Assembly: GCF_041381155.1 (NCBI RefSeq)
Contig: NC_091134.1
Coordinates: 4,764,255 to 4,828,254, forward strand
Reading direction: 5' to 3'
DNA: 64,000 bases
From: Argopecten irradians
Taxonomy: Eukaryota > Mollusca > Bivalvia > Pectinida > Pectinidae
Shown one piece after another: positions 39,203 to 52,700 of the stretch (position 1 is its first letter; each line of letters starts with the position of its first letter). The position numbers were made by a program, and so were the translations under genes. The notes under the pieces are model-generated. The model did no database searches. It was not told the DNA's origin and worked only from the letters and a program-made list of their open reading frames with translations.

Positions 39203-42200
39203 ATGGCGCAAGGTAAGATCGAATATTATCAACGTTTGGATTCTGATAATGATAAACTTTATGTAATTTGTGTAGTTGAATTGCATAAAGTACATGCATG
39301 TTTTTGATTTTGTTCAACACAGATATAAATAATCCAATCCTTAATTTGTACCAGACCCACAATTTAGCTATATATTAATGCTTATTTTGGCACGCATGTA
39401 TCAATATGTATAAACATACACGTTTATGCTGCATCCAATTATCCGAATATTCTAAAAACGAAATCTTGTGTTGGTATTTGCTTTTGTTTTTTGTTTTGTA
39501 TATGCTTTTTTTCTGTCGCGAAAACGTGTAGACGTATTGATTTAACGAGCATGATTTTTGAGATTTCATTTCATTATCAGTACCCATAATTTAGTATACT
39601 CTATTTGCAGATCCGATACTTTTTTCAGTGGCCTTAGTACTGTATATATTTCATGCTATGTACAACCCTAAGCGGATTTCTGTTAGAAATTAAGAATATT
39701 CTGTCCGTTTTCGTGATGGCTATGTTTCTAATACACATAAGGATATTTTTAGTCAATAGAAGTCAATGTTGCGTTCAAATAAGCATAAGCTCAATAATGT
39801 ATGAATATAAACCCATGGTAGTAATAAATCATCCGGATCTGCTAGATTATAACCGTATTTCCGCGATAATATCCGATGAGGTTTGGATGGGACCGGACTA
39901 CTTCAAGTTCACTCTTCGATAAAATGTTGTGTCATATGATACTATAGATAAACTTACTTAGTTTACATTTTACTTTTTCATAGATGACATATTCTCTTTG
40001 ATTACATATTAAAGTAAACGTCGTTTTCGTTCTGATTATGGCCTCAAGACTTAGGTGGCACAGATATATTATGTTTGTAAGTGGCCTAATGTATAGAAAG
40101 AAAGAAGTTGAAAATTTACAATGAAAATTCATGTTATTTTAATTTTAATATGTATTTAATATCAAAAAGGAATATGTGATCAAGTATTGTTACATTCATT
40201 ATTCATAACAACAAAATGAACCGCTTGTCTAGACTACAACCAAGTGTTTTCACTGAATCACCCCAATATAGGGACATCTGCTTGGAGAGCGATTCGGGCA
40301 ACTTCTTGAAACGATGCTTTCAATACATTAACAGATTAAATACAGATTCCTGGAAAAAGAAACTTAATCCAAAACCTTATCATCAGCTTTATCCTTCACA
40401 TTCAAAATGCACACACCATGTAAACACTTTTACCATCATCCGTATAATAAAATGAAGTTATGACTATGAAGAATTTAATTTTCGGATGTATATTGCGTAC
40501 GTAGACCGATACAGCCATGACTTACAATCAACAGCTCATCTGTCATGCCATCAATAGGCAGTAACATTAACTTCTCGGGTGAAAATCAAATATGGCGGCT
40601 AGCTTCGCATCGGACCGCATCACTACTCTGTCAATGATACCTGGACGTTCCGCCTTGGTTATCTCCATTGTTTTCGAATTGGACATTACTGATACACGAT
40701 TAATTTTTAAGATGACGATACTTATTTCTAAAATATCTGAAAGGTGTCATTGTTATATTTCTAATCAATCGGAAGCTATAAACTTTCAACAATCGGAACT
40801 ATATCTTTGGTCATCCGAACCTCTTTAGTTACCCTACTTAGCGATTAACGCTATTTTAAAGACGAGTAACATGCCGAATAGTTATTATAAAAATCAATAT
40901 ATTTTGAAAATTAAAAAGTTACAAATAGATATGTTTATTAATGAAAGAGGGATACCTGTGTACTTCTATTTACCAATGTAAATTGTCTTAAATATTCTCA
41001 TACATACCACAACTAATGATAGATAGAGGCAAAACCCCATAGTCAAATGTATTTCTTCATGAATTAATGCTCTTTTATCTTGTGTTCTATATGCGTAATT
41101 TGAAACAATCATCTGAATTCTTTTAAGATCTTGTGACAGAACCGAAATCCAAAGATGATGCCCGGGATTTCTGCCATATCAGTGTTGGGGGCAATATGTA
41201 CGAGATCAGCAAAACAGTGATGAAGTCAGTCCCAGGATCCCGACTGTACCGGATAGCCAAGGACACGAGTCGCGGGAACTTCTTTGAGCGTCCCAGGAGA
41301 GCTTTTGAGTCAATTCTGGCCTTTCACCAGACAGGACAGCTACATATGCCTGCCGACTTATGCCCCGGCGCCTTTAGGCAGGAAATGAAATTCTGGGGTG
41401 TAAATCCTGACGTCATGGAGAACTGTTGCTATCATCGTTATGTCACGTTCGCACGAGACCAGCAAATACTGACTGGTTTCCTACAGCAAACCATTCAGAC
41501 GGAGGAGAAATTGGAGGCTTTGCTGTCGGATAGGTCCTCCCAGATCGCTCGGGCACGTGCCCGGGTATGGACCATATTGGATAACAAGGATAACTCCGTG
41601 ATAACCAAGGTAACAACTTTATTGTGTATCACGTGTTTGTTTTACGCACCCATGACGTAATGAAAAAAGCTTAATTTAACAATTGTATCTGTTGAAATTT
41701 TACAAGCCTACAATAGAAAGTTAATTATCAAGACAATAATACATTATTACTCTCCTTAATTCTGGAATACAAAAGTATAAAAGGTGAAAGTATCAAGAAA
41801 GTACACAGATGTTTAATATACATACGCATTGATTAGGTATTAAAAATATCAATGTTTATTGTGGTATTGTTTTTGTGCAATTGTGCTATGACTACTTCTA
41901 TTGATAGCCTTTTGATTTTTTAATCTTGCTTCCTATCTGGTATCCGTTACCTGTTAGATAAATATGTATCATATGAAGCTGATATTACGAAACGTAACGC
42001 ATCAGGACGAAAACAATCCTAACTGGCAAGAAATAATTGAAGGAATATTTTACATGCACACTTCGAACTAATTCCATTCCGTTGTGACTAAACATATTAC
42101 GAGAAAACCGCTCATTTTCATTAACAGTTTCTAACACACAAACTATAGTTTAAAATATATTTAAATGATGCCATGAGATAGAATTATTCTCTAAAAATGA

Positions 42201-44434
42201 TATTAAAAATGCATGTATTTTTACATAATTGCAAAAGTAAAAGAAAAAAGTCTTTGTTCAATACAAGTATTAATTATTTTTTCATTTACGCATGTATGTA
42301 GCAGAAAACTATAGATAATCTAAGGAAAAAAAATTAAGCACTGGATTACAAGCACGCAGTCATTATCTTAAATTCGCCTGCTGATGGAATGAGAGATGCC
42401 AAAATAAGCAAAACACAAATAAATTTAGACGGTTTGTCCAATGATTTGCACCTGCTCTTATGATAAGGTGATGCATGAGTTCTATAAGAATGACATTCGT
42501 CTTCTCAAATGTTTAGTGTTTGTAATAGTTATTTTCTTATCTGGCGTTTTATGAAATTTTCCGTAAAGAATTTTTTTCTCCAATTTCAGATCTATTTCGG
42601 CGTAGCCACCGTTTTCATCTTGATCGCAATCTTCGCCACTGCCCTGGGAACACTGACGTATCCTGTCAGAAATATCACCGTCGAAAACTTCGAGATGAAT
42701 ATCAACAACACCATTGGCCTTGGAGCGAATACCATTGACGTGGATACGCCAAAACATTTCTCATTCAATCGCAGAGTAAAACGAGACGAGGCTGAATACA
42801 GGGGAACGCCTTCTCATGAGGACAGCTCTGGTCATCAGCTAATGCAGAGACCCGGAGTATTGGTTAATAGCTTAACTGTTGACAAACACAAAGATCGCGA
42901 GGATGTTCGGAGATCTGGTGATGATTTACATAAAAGTGGAATACAGGTCTCAGACGTTGAATCCTCTTTACAAAACCATATCTTACAAAGAAATCATGAC
43001 ACGGATCAAAAAGAGGGCAAACAAATTCATCAAATGGAACAAAATGCAAAACATCAACAAGACTATTCTAAAGACCTCTCAAGTGATATTCTGAAAAAAA
43101 TTCAAGACACGACACAGACAAAGGATTTGCAAGTTAAAATCATGGAAACTAAAGATGAATCCCTTTCACAACTTAAAATTAGCAAGAGGTCTTTGCCTAG
43201 AGAAGATGTTCATGATGGTGTTCCTAAAGGAAAGATTAAGATAATCCACAGTGCTATTGATGTGAATGATATTGTAGTTAAGAGAGGTAATGACGAAAGA
43301 GACAAGTCATCTATTGCGTACGGCATTCCTTTTTCCAAAAGCCCATCCATTGGGGGTCAAAGTATGTCGATGAGAAATGAGAAATCACAGGACTTTAATC
43401 ACATCCGCATGAAACGGAGTATAGCTGATGTCAACAACATATCCGGAGTGAATGAAAATATGACTGCTTACGAAACGGACAACACGGGACAAACTTCCCA
43501 GGTTACTACTGAGACAACGGACTCTATTGTGAATGTCACGGTTCCTGATACTTTCGCCAGTTACGCTAATAGCAACGTCAAGCACAGGAATAGAGGCAAC
43601 CCCACGTTCGATGCAGGTGAGAAAGTGAACGCTGCTGACAATGATACGGAAGACGACACAGGAAATGGTCAAAGAAACGCAGAACAAGTGAAAGAAATAA
43701 TCGACAAAATACTTCCGAATCCTCCATCTTCAAAGATCCTTACGATCGAGGCAGCAGCGAACGAAGAACACTTTACCTATATGTATATAGAATATGCCAC
43801 AAACATCTTCTTCACATGTGAACTGATTCTTCGTCTGATTTTCTGTCCGCGTTCGATGAAATATGTGTTTTCGTTTCAAAATGTGATCGATATTCTCGTC
43901 CTAGCGGCTGTCTACTCCAGAAGCCTCGTCACCTATTTGGACATCAGTGAATATCAGGACAACATCGATATCCTTTTATATCTCCAGATGTTACGGGTGC
44001 TCAGGCTGCGCCGACTACTGGACAACGTTACGGCCTACAAAGTCCTCTGTTACTCGATGAAAGTTGGAAAAAACGATATCTTTCTCATATTGCTGTATGT
44101 CTTCTTTGGAGTGCTGTTTTTCTCGAATTTCATCTATTTTTTTGAGCGAAACGAAGATTTTCCCAGCATTCCCGAAGCTTGGTGGTGGAGCATGGTTACT
44201 ATAACAACCGTTGGGTATGGAGACATGGTACCGAAAACATTCATCGGAAAAATCATTGGATCAGTGTGTGCTCTCTCCGGGGTTTTCATGTTCTCTCTGA
44301 TCATTCCAATATTCGTCAATACGTTTTTGTCGATTTATCAATATGCCGAGGTCCGGGATAGGAACGATGCCCTAGTATACAACAACAATGATAAGAAACA
44401 GAAAATGAGTAATATCAAGGAACAGAGTGTTTAA
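39203..44434 (+). CDS. divergent voltage-gated potassium channel with giant S1-S2 loop
   Basis: Three coding exons: 39203-39212 (MAQ plus one base), 41128-41609 and 42590-44434, in matching phases; about 778 residues. Residues about 15-120 form a T1 tetramerisation domain (HISVGGNMYEISK) with the zinc site of non-Shaker Kv subunits, H-x5-C-x20-CC. S1 is at about 165-186, S2 560-582, S4 near 625-643, S5 660-683, pore with TVGYGD at 704-709, S6 to about 747. The extracellular S1-S2 loop is about 370 residues instead of the usual few dozen, hydrophilic, with six or so N-glycosylation sites and four dibasic sites, two of furin type (RVKR, RMKR). S4 has Arg at three canonical steps and then Asp; S6 keeps only one Pro of the PxP motif. 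It likely forms K+-selective channels at the plasma membrane, alone or with other Kv subunits. The single large third exon makes the loop part of one uninterrupted frame. Confidence 0.9.
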
Positions 44435-44739
44435 TTATGAAGATTAGCAAAACCGTCATAGAAGAAGTTCTTTATAGGGACATGTTTAATAATGCCTTAT
44501 TGCTATATTTACTTTCATTTTCCCATCTACTATGATATGAACTACAGTAACCAGACCAAAGTCTATCTGGATATAAATAACACGTAAAAGCGTGACAATA
44601 ATTGCGCCACTAAAGTTGACATGGAAACGTCATCTCACCGTCAAAATTACTGTACCTAAATTGCTGTTGCTTAGAAAATACCTTTGTTGATAAACAGTTT
44701 TCCTTGTCTAACCTAAGCAACTTTAAAGCAGAGACCTCA

Positions 44740-44745
44740 AATAAA
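44740..44745 (+). terminator. possible poly(A) signal of the Kv gene
   Basis: AATAAA about 300 bases after the stop codon. Other near-matches exist, so the choice is uncertain. Confidence 0.3.
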
Positions 44746-47344
44746 TAAGTAATGTAATTATAACCATTACACGTTCGTGGAATCCATGGTTTATATATAT
44801 GTATATATGTCAGAGTTTTGCAGACAATCAGAAGCGGACTAAGTATACCAGTCATAGACACGCCCATAAAACCATACAGTTACTGGTAAAATATTGGGAC
44901 TAAATGATTGACTAGGTAACTTTGGCAGGTGCCCATGTGTAAGAAACCGATTGCTATGTTCTAGGCTATATCATAACTTCAAAGACCGCGAGCCATAGCA
45001 TGTGACCTTGTCTAATAGCAACAAGTGTATATATGTATTCAGCATACCATTTTTATCTTGCCAGGACATCGAAGTGCTGTATAGTATATTATAAATCAGT
45101 GCTTAGTGATTGTTGGCTCAGGATATAACGCTACAAATTATGAAGACACAGAGTGTGGCATTTCATCAAAGTGTTCTCAGTAAATGTCATATATCAGCTT
45201 ACCGCGAGAGTAATGAGTTGTTGCTACGTGTCTGTGCAATAACATTATTTTTAGTCATTGTCACAGCAATCGTGTTACGTTTTATATAATTTCTAATTGT
45301 CTGAAGCATTTGAATGAGGGTGTCTAGGGAGAGCGCTTTTGTATGAAATATGATACAGTACAGGATATTTTATCGTTATTTCTTGACTTTTTCCACCGTC
45401 ATCATTGACAAGGCTACTGATCTGTGTTTGCAATTGCTATTTATGGTTTTGCTGATATTAGCTCTGTGATGATTATAGGCTTTCGAACGATACGGGATTT
45501 ATTACACCCGAGCGGAGGGAGGGGGTAATAAATCCAGAGTGACAAAAAATCATGCAATAACCTTAACATATTTTTCATATGTTAGAATAAAATTTATCTG
45601 ATCGTATTACAAGATGTATCAGAACACAAGTACCAATGATGATAAGAATTCTCGTTTTCGTTCAAAACTTTTCCATGTCAGAATACTAATTTACATGTTT
45701 TATGTGTTTGTGATATTTTGAATTTTCAGCAAATCATACTGATGTGTTAATGATATCATATTCCGTAAAAATGGCACATATCAAACACATTTACATCCCA
45801 ACACTTTTCATGAAGAGAATAATTATCTAGGAATGCTTTCATAAAACACACATTCTTGTGTCACGTGATTTCACTTTTCTTATGGATTTTTTTTTTCAAA
45901 AGATTAATTGGTCCAAATCACTTAATTTTATTACAAAATTACATTTTAATCGGAAACACGATTGTTATGTCTAAACATGTACAAGATAGCATTTAATATT
46001 TATTTGAATTATCTAAAATCGCTTTTAGTTTTCGTTTTGTAGCGTGTCTCGTTCTTGGCAATGTACATTTGCTATTTTGTAATAGCTTGGTTGAGATGAC
46101 ATAAAATAACTGTAAATACCGGTTCTTTATAGGATTTTATATTTTTAAAAGTTTTACCGTAAACATGTCCAATACATTTCAATCTTATTTTCGGAAACAA
46201 TGAAATTATAATCGAACAAAACTTGTCTATAAAGACAACTCAAGGGACCAAGAAAAATTATCTTCATAGTGAAGTGGTCTTCATACACAGAATAAATTAG
46301 GTTAAATTTCGCCTTAAGTAATGAAGCAGGTGGTCGATAACGCTAAATGCAGATTATAAAAACATGTTTTGTATGTTAGCACTAGCTAATTGTTTCATTT
46401 AATATTCAAGTTTATTGTAAGTTTATTGTGATTCTCGGGTTACCAATTATTTTACCATTTCTCGCCGAATGCACGTTGATAATGTTCATCATTATGGCTT
46501 TAGATATCGTAGTGTGGAATAGATACGAATTAATTATGACAAGACAATCATTGTGTTAGCCTGATTGTATCGATTTTTGTCATGTGATACGAATCTCTAA
46601 AAATAGAATTACCCCACGTACAATTGTGTCAAGTAATTCTGCGCGTCCGTTAAATCTGCGCATAAACAAATCGGGTCAATTAAGACTATCAGATATTTGG
46701 TACTCTCTCATTTGAAAATACTCTCTTTTTTGTTTAGACAGTCCAGATCTATCAGAAGTGTCATAAAACGTATAGAATGTGTGTATGTTCAGCGTTATTG
46801 TTAAAAAACACTTGTTAAGCATCTAAAAGGTGAAAAAAATCGAACTATCCTAACACGTGATGTTACAGTAACATATTCCCTTATGAATATTCATAAATGA
46901 AGGTTGCCTAGTTTTCGACGCCATATTTCTATAATACAACAAAATTAAGCATAAAAATAAAACTTTCAATGCTGAGCTGCATTTACGTTACCTGAAAGTT
47001 TATTGTGAAATTTTGATACACTGAAATAAGCATCAATGATGGATTTTGGAGCATACGTTCCCTGTACGTAAACTGTTTTGTTGCTCTTTTCATGTGACGT
47101 CACGGGATCCGGTGAAGCACGAAAGTTATACTACGAACTTATATGGAGGCATTCAACAGTAATTATTGTCGTATTTTATGATCTAATCACTAATCGTATA
47201 TATAAGGAATACAGTGTCTATATGAAAAACGCAGCCCCATTAATGAAAAACGATAGCAGGACATGGACTTCCGGTGGTCGATGTTTGTGCATCGGAAAAA
47301 TATCTAAATATTATTATTGAAGTCTTACCGGACATGTCCGAAGT
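44746..47344. other. intergenic, no gene seen
   Basis: AT-rich DNA. An 11-bp perfect inverted repeat (GGATTTATTAC and inverse) around a GC-rich centre lies at about 45489-45531 and may be a small dispersed element. No coding exon recognised. Confidence 0.45.
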
Positions 47345-47356
47345 GCTTGGGTAGGT

Positions 47357-47572
47357 TGGCCGCGGTGGCCGAGTGGTTAAGATGTCCCGACATATTACCA
47401 TAAGCCCTCCACCTCTGGGATGCGGGTTCGAATCCCATGTGGGGCAGTTGCCAGGTACTGACCGCTGACCGGTGGTTTTTCTCCGGGTACTCCGGCTTTC
47501 CTCCACCAGCAAACCTGGCACGTCCTTACATGACCCTGGCTGTTAATACGACGTAAAACTAAACAAACCAAA
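47357..47572 (+). mobile_element. tRNA-derived SINE with intact target duplication
   Basis: The head has a tRNA-like A box (TGGCCGAGTGG) and B box (GGTTCGAATCC), then a body (CCGGTGGTTTTTCTCCGGGT) and a tail (ACATGACCCTGGCTGTTAAT, then AAACTAAACAAACC). It is flanked by a perfect 12-bp duplication GCTTGGGTAGGT at 47345-47356 and 47573-47584, so the ends are exact and the insertion is young. Confidence 0.92.
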
Positions 47573-47584
47573 GCTTGGGTAGGT

Positions 47585-48882
47585 ACTTTGAAAATACCGC
47601 AGATATGCATTAAAATTACTTTTGTTAATTATTTGTTGTTCGAACTGAATAACAAATCCCAATAGTTAAATTTTGTAAACATATTCTTCGATTTTTCACT
47701 GATTTAATACTAAGGGCCACAAGCGAATTCCTTGTGTGCGCAGACTTAACGGACAGCTTTGTAATACTGTAAACCGCTTTATTTCCACGAGCTATAAAAT
47801 TTTTGCGTACCTTCGCGATGGCGATCCAACTCGAATTAAAATGTTTTGTGAATAAGTTTATAAAGCGTACAGTCACTATGAAGACTACACGATTGTAAGT
47901 GAGAATATTTGGTCGCGAATTCATTTATTCGGGATTATGTTGAGATATGGAATATTGTATACTCAAAATTCTCATATTTGCATATAACAGACTTATCTGC
48001 CCTTGTGTGTAGGTATTGATTGTGACGTCATGTGTTTGCGAGCGTAAAGTCATACTTTTCGGAGAAAACGACGTGAATTGCGCTCAAAAAATATTGATGT
48101 AACAATCGATACCTACCCGCAAGGGAGGTAATTCTACTGAAGCACAAAAGAGATAGGTAATGGTGTATAAATATTTTGTTGTACAGTGTAAATAGAAAAC
48201 ATTAATGTGAATTTAGACAGCTCATCGCGAAACTTACAAAATATTGTATTGCAGTGTCTTGTCTTTACGGATTTGTGAGATGTTAATGTGACCGGTTATT
48301 AAATAAAAACAATAATATGGTGTGTAGTCTGTTGAGTACTGTATATTAATGCTATGTGTTTATTTGATAAGTATTGTGTCAGATTTCGTAAAACCATTTG
48401 AAAATAATTTGCAGTTCTATAGCGAAATTGTTGCTCTTTTGAAATCAGACAGAAAAATTACCTGTCCGTTTTCTTACATTTTTCGCCCTTTTAAATATTT
48501 GTTATTTTTCAATATTTTGATATTTTAATACAAGTGCTTAAATTACCATGAAATATAAAGTTATAAAGTGACCAAAGTGTATTCCATTCAAAAACAACGA
48601 GCCAGATTAATTGCAAAAATTCGCTCGAAACAGCAAAAATGCTACAGATATTGATACATTTTATTTGAAAATCACAAGACGTCTGTGATCTAGGTCGAAA
48701 CGAGACTGAAAACTCAAGAGATTCGGATCCTTTAATATTTCCCTTTTTGATTAAAATTATGTTATTAATAAAAGCAACAGGTCGTATCAGAAAGGAAAAC
48801 TAAAAAAAAAGGATTGTTGTAATTTTATTTGATCATTCACTTGTATGTGTTTCTCTTTCTGTCCAGTGCCGTCATCATTTAA
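47585..48882. other. intergenic, no gene seen
   Basis: AT-rich DNA. A stretch near 47760-47830 resembles the TTCGCG dispersed repeat of 19896. No exon recognised. Confidence 0.4.
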
Positions 48883-49560
48883 TTAAAGATACTCCGCCGC
48901 CGACAGAGCATGAATAATATTCATTATTTGAACAATAATTGGAGTTTAATCGTGTATATATATGTCTAATTAAAGTGAATGGTCGGGCAAAGAAAACCAG
49001 TCTAAATGAGTTCATTGGCCTTCCAAATGTTCTCACATATTAGAACGACGGTCAAGTTCTGCTTACGTTGCCCTGTTCTGACCATTGAAATAACTCTTTG
49101 AAAGCGAGGCTGCGTGGAAATGTAACCACGGACATAGTCAGTCGGAAGGATGTTTTAGGATTCCTAAACTATAAATTAATTTCTTCACATGCAGAGAGTT
49201 TTTGACGGGAGATTTTATTTTTCTATTCCAAATAATACCGGATACATTCACACCATTTTTACCAACTTTAACTCTCCTTGCCCGACTGTTTACTTTAGCA
49301 CAAAAAATAATGTAAAATAAAATGGTACATGCGCAATCAATACTTCATTCCATATAGAATATGGTGCCATGGAATTTTTTGGGGATGCAATTAATTATTT
49401 TTCACATTTTTAACTTTAAGCAAAATTAGAAGCTCAAACTTTTCAATGGTGGTAATGGTGTACAGTAAGTTACTTTTGTAACTGAAGAAAAATACTAAAT
49501 CGTCTGCTCCTGTTTTCGAAAGTGAAAAAATACCATGTGTCGGCGGTGGATCATCTTTAA
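48883..49560. mobile_element. TTAA-flanked MITE, longer family member
   Basis: Ends TTAAAGATACTCCGCCGCCG and the inverse of TTAAAGATGATCCACCGCCG. The right half (about 49300-49560) matches the element at 55293-55557 in reverse orientation. Inner inverted GTCGGGCAAAG motifs (48985 and 49280) suggest a palindromic build. Confidence 0.65.
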
Positions 49561-49774
49561 AGAATACTATGTTGGGAATAGTACATATGTTGCTAGGATA
49601 ACATCGTCGACCTAAAGTTAGTACCTCGTAATTATCCCAGGCCTGTGTTAGTATTGCACCCTAGATCCATAAATAATGAGTTACTGATGAAATGTCGGAG
49701 GAGCAAGTTCGTCAGTGTACTATCAATCATTAAACTCATAAGTATTATCATTAGCTTCAACACTACGCAATAAC

Positions 49775-52700
49775 TCAAACTTTGACATGTCTGTTCATAT
49801 GCACGATTTCCCATTGTTTCATCCAGGGCCCTGTGATGGTTGTATCCAATTCGGGGTCTTCAGCACTCTATAACACAAATTTACTAAAACGTAAGCGCCA
49901 CACCAAATAACAGTAAAAGATGAAAACACGATAAAGGCACAGGTCGTAATGAGAAGAAAAAAAAACACTTCGCAATTTTGACCTATGAGAAATACAAATA
50001 GTAAAAAAATAGTATTGGAACCTGCAAAAGGCCTATAATTAAACAAACGATAATAGAAACATTTTAATCATCTTAATAGTTTTCAGTATTAATTTTCATA
50101 ATGAAAATATATTATAGGCAGATTACATAAGAAATAAAATGTCTGTTTCCATCCTCGGTACTATGAAGTCATTAGCCCCTGTGTAACCAAATCATATTTT
50201 GTATGGTACATGCTTCACTTCGTAGGTATACTTATATACAACTAAATTGATAAAAAGTGTGTATGCATCGGGCCTAACCTTAGGTGTTTCTGTTGACTCG
50301 TAGATTGTTGTGTTGTTTGTAAATTCTGGCAAAATATGCTAAATAAATGTACATTCAGTCGACAGGGTCCATACATCTGTTACCAATCAACCATACCATT
50401 ATGTGTACTAATGCCTATAGTAGATTCGACAAAAGCATACATATCGCTTCTTTTTTGACCTTGTCATACAAATGGCGGTTAAACAGGAGCCAATACCTTA
50501 AGTACAATAGCATTGTAAGATACCTCCACAAGTCCGGTGACCGAGGCCTGCTGTTGGGCGTTCCTGTCCACAGAGTCGAAGGTTTCCCAGTCTATGTGGA
50601 GATTGGGGTTTTCTGATGTCCTCATAACGATCTTCTCCTTAAGACCCCACATTCCGCTCGGAGTGTCAGGACGCTGCCATCTTAAATCTACCGTCCACCG
50701 AATCTGAGAGGTCGTGTTCGGGAGGCTTCACGTATTATTGAAAACAAAGAAAGACTATTGAATGAAACACATTTTCACATATTGCCGAGAACCAAATTAC
50801 ATCATAATATTTCTCTTATCGTTAATATCGTTGAAATTCCATGTGTCATAACTTTACGCAGATAAGCAAATAAAGTATGTAGGTTATACCTAAGATACAA
50901 AAGATTGTCTTACCTACGGTGGGGTATCATGTTGGAGAAGAGAACCATCCCTCCAAACGGTATCGGGGTTACCTGCCTATCTTTGGATAAGTCCACACCT
51001 TTTGTAACAGAGTATTATATTCTATTTTGACATAAAGTAAGAAAAATATTTTATTTTGTTTGCTTAAAGCTAAAGAATAAATTACTTATTTTGTAATCAT
51101 CACTAATTTTGTTTTTTATATTGTTACCTAAAGTTCGGTTCATCTCATCTTCCTCCAGTATGGTGTACCATGTCCCTCCGGAACAACATTGGTGGGTAGC
51201 TACCTTCCCCAGCCTGTGGCCTCCCTTTACAAACTGTAAAAACAATTAAAAAAACCATTTAATACCACGCATATACCTTATCATAATTGGTAACCATGTG
51301 CTCTGTCGTCTATGACCTTCAACTTGTTGTGTCCCCTTGCAGAAAAAAATCGTCAGCCCATCAATTATTTACTCTTATCTATTTGTCAAATGGTTTGTAT
51401 TTATTTTTTGTTTATTAAGTCGGAATGGAAATAAATATCCGTAAATGTTTTCTCTTTTAATCTTTTAAATCTACTGGTTACGAGATTATAACAGTAGTTA
51501 TAAATGCATGCAGAAGAGTTAATCTTTGAAGAATAATGACGTTTAAAGAGAGTGTTCATATGTGAATCTGACCGGTAGGCAGTAAATATACTGGTCTGGT
51601 CTGATAATTTATCATTGGTATGGAAAAGACAAACTATATAGTCAATCTGGGATATTAAGAATTACGTATTTAAACTTTGAAACTAGAAGATTGACATATA
51701 CCTCCATACACCCATTATCAAAGTTTGTATCCACGAAAGGTATCCATGCCGTCGGAATGAGGATGTTATACGAGTCTTTGTCCATGTAGGCAGAGTCTGA
51801 GAAGATAAATTAAAGGGTAATACATTTTAACTACATACGAATGATGCGATGTGTAAATGTTCGGGAGAGAGGTGTTGCCAGAAGGTACAATATCACAAAT
51901 ATACCATTGCTTGGTAAGCATGCATTATTATATCACCTTGATGCCAAGGAACTGTAGTGTCTTCATCATTTGGAATTTTAGCACGAAGATTCCATACAGG
52001 GTTTCCCGCGATATTAGGACCAATCAACTGCTCAATGACGTTCAGTAGTCTTTCATTGGTCCAAAGTCGTTTCAAAGCCTGAAACATGAACAAATACTGA
52101 AGCATAACATCTCACAACTATACAATAAAAAAAAATTTAAAAAAAAATTAAAAAAATTCTGTATGAAATCAACATAATGAACATCATTCTTTCTCTTATT
52201 CTTAAAAATTAAAACACTGTTAAAGCTTGATATAAAAATGAAGACATAAGCTAAATGCTAGAAAATAAAGAAACCGGCTAAAAAGGAAAAGGCAGATATC
52301 ATTTAAAATTCTACTATCTAAAAGTACAAGAATTATGAAACAAAAGCATTAGACGAGTGAGCATTTAGACTTCAATTCACGGCCTTCCTTTCATTAATAA
52401 CATCAGATGAACTTAACACAGTACAACACGCCCGGATTTCTTAAATTTATTTCATACACACTGTTTCTATTTTTGGTGCAGGTCGTCCTAGACTGATCTA
52501 CAAAATGTACATAGTTTACATAACATTTCAGATCATCGGATTTATGTACTCAGAGTTTCAAAGAAATAGGTTTTCGTTTCCAAACCTAAGTTATGGATGG
52601 GGCAAGTTAGAATATTCTCACTGAGCTGATTTAACAGAATTGTCATCAGTTGTTCATAGGGTAATATACATTTTATCAACATAATAAATGAAAGGTATCA

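Noticed and set aside
39653-40828. Three open frames of 78-89 codons inside the first Kv intron
   Set aside because: No domains or splice context, and AT-rich composition typical of chance frames.
42482-44319. Minus-strand frames opposite the Kv exon
   Set aside because: Shadows of the 614-codon plus-strand frame that has clear channel motifs.
47357-47440. True tRNA gene
   Set aside because: A and B boxes are present but are followed by a SINE body and tail within one target duplication.
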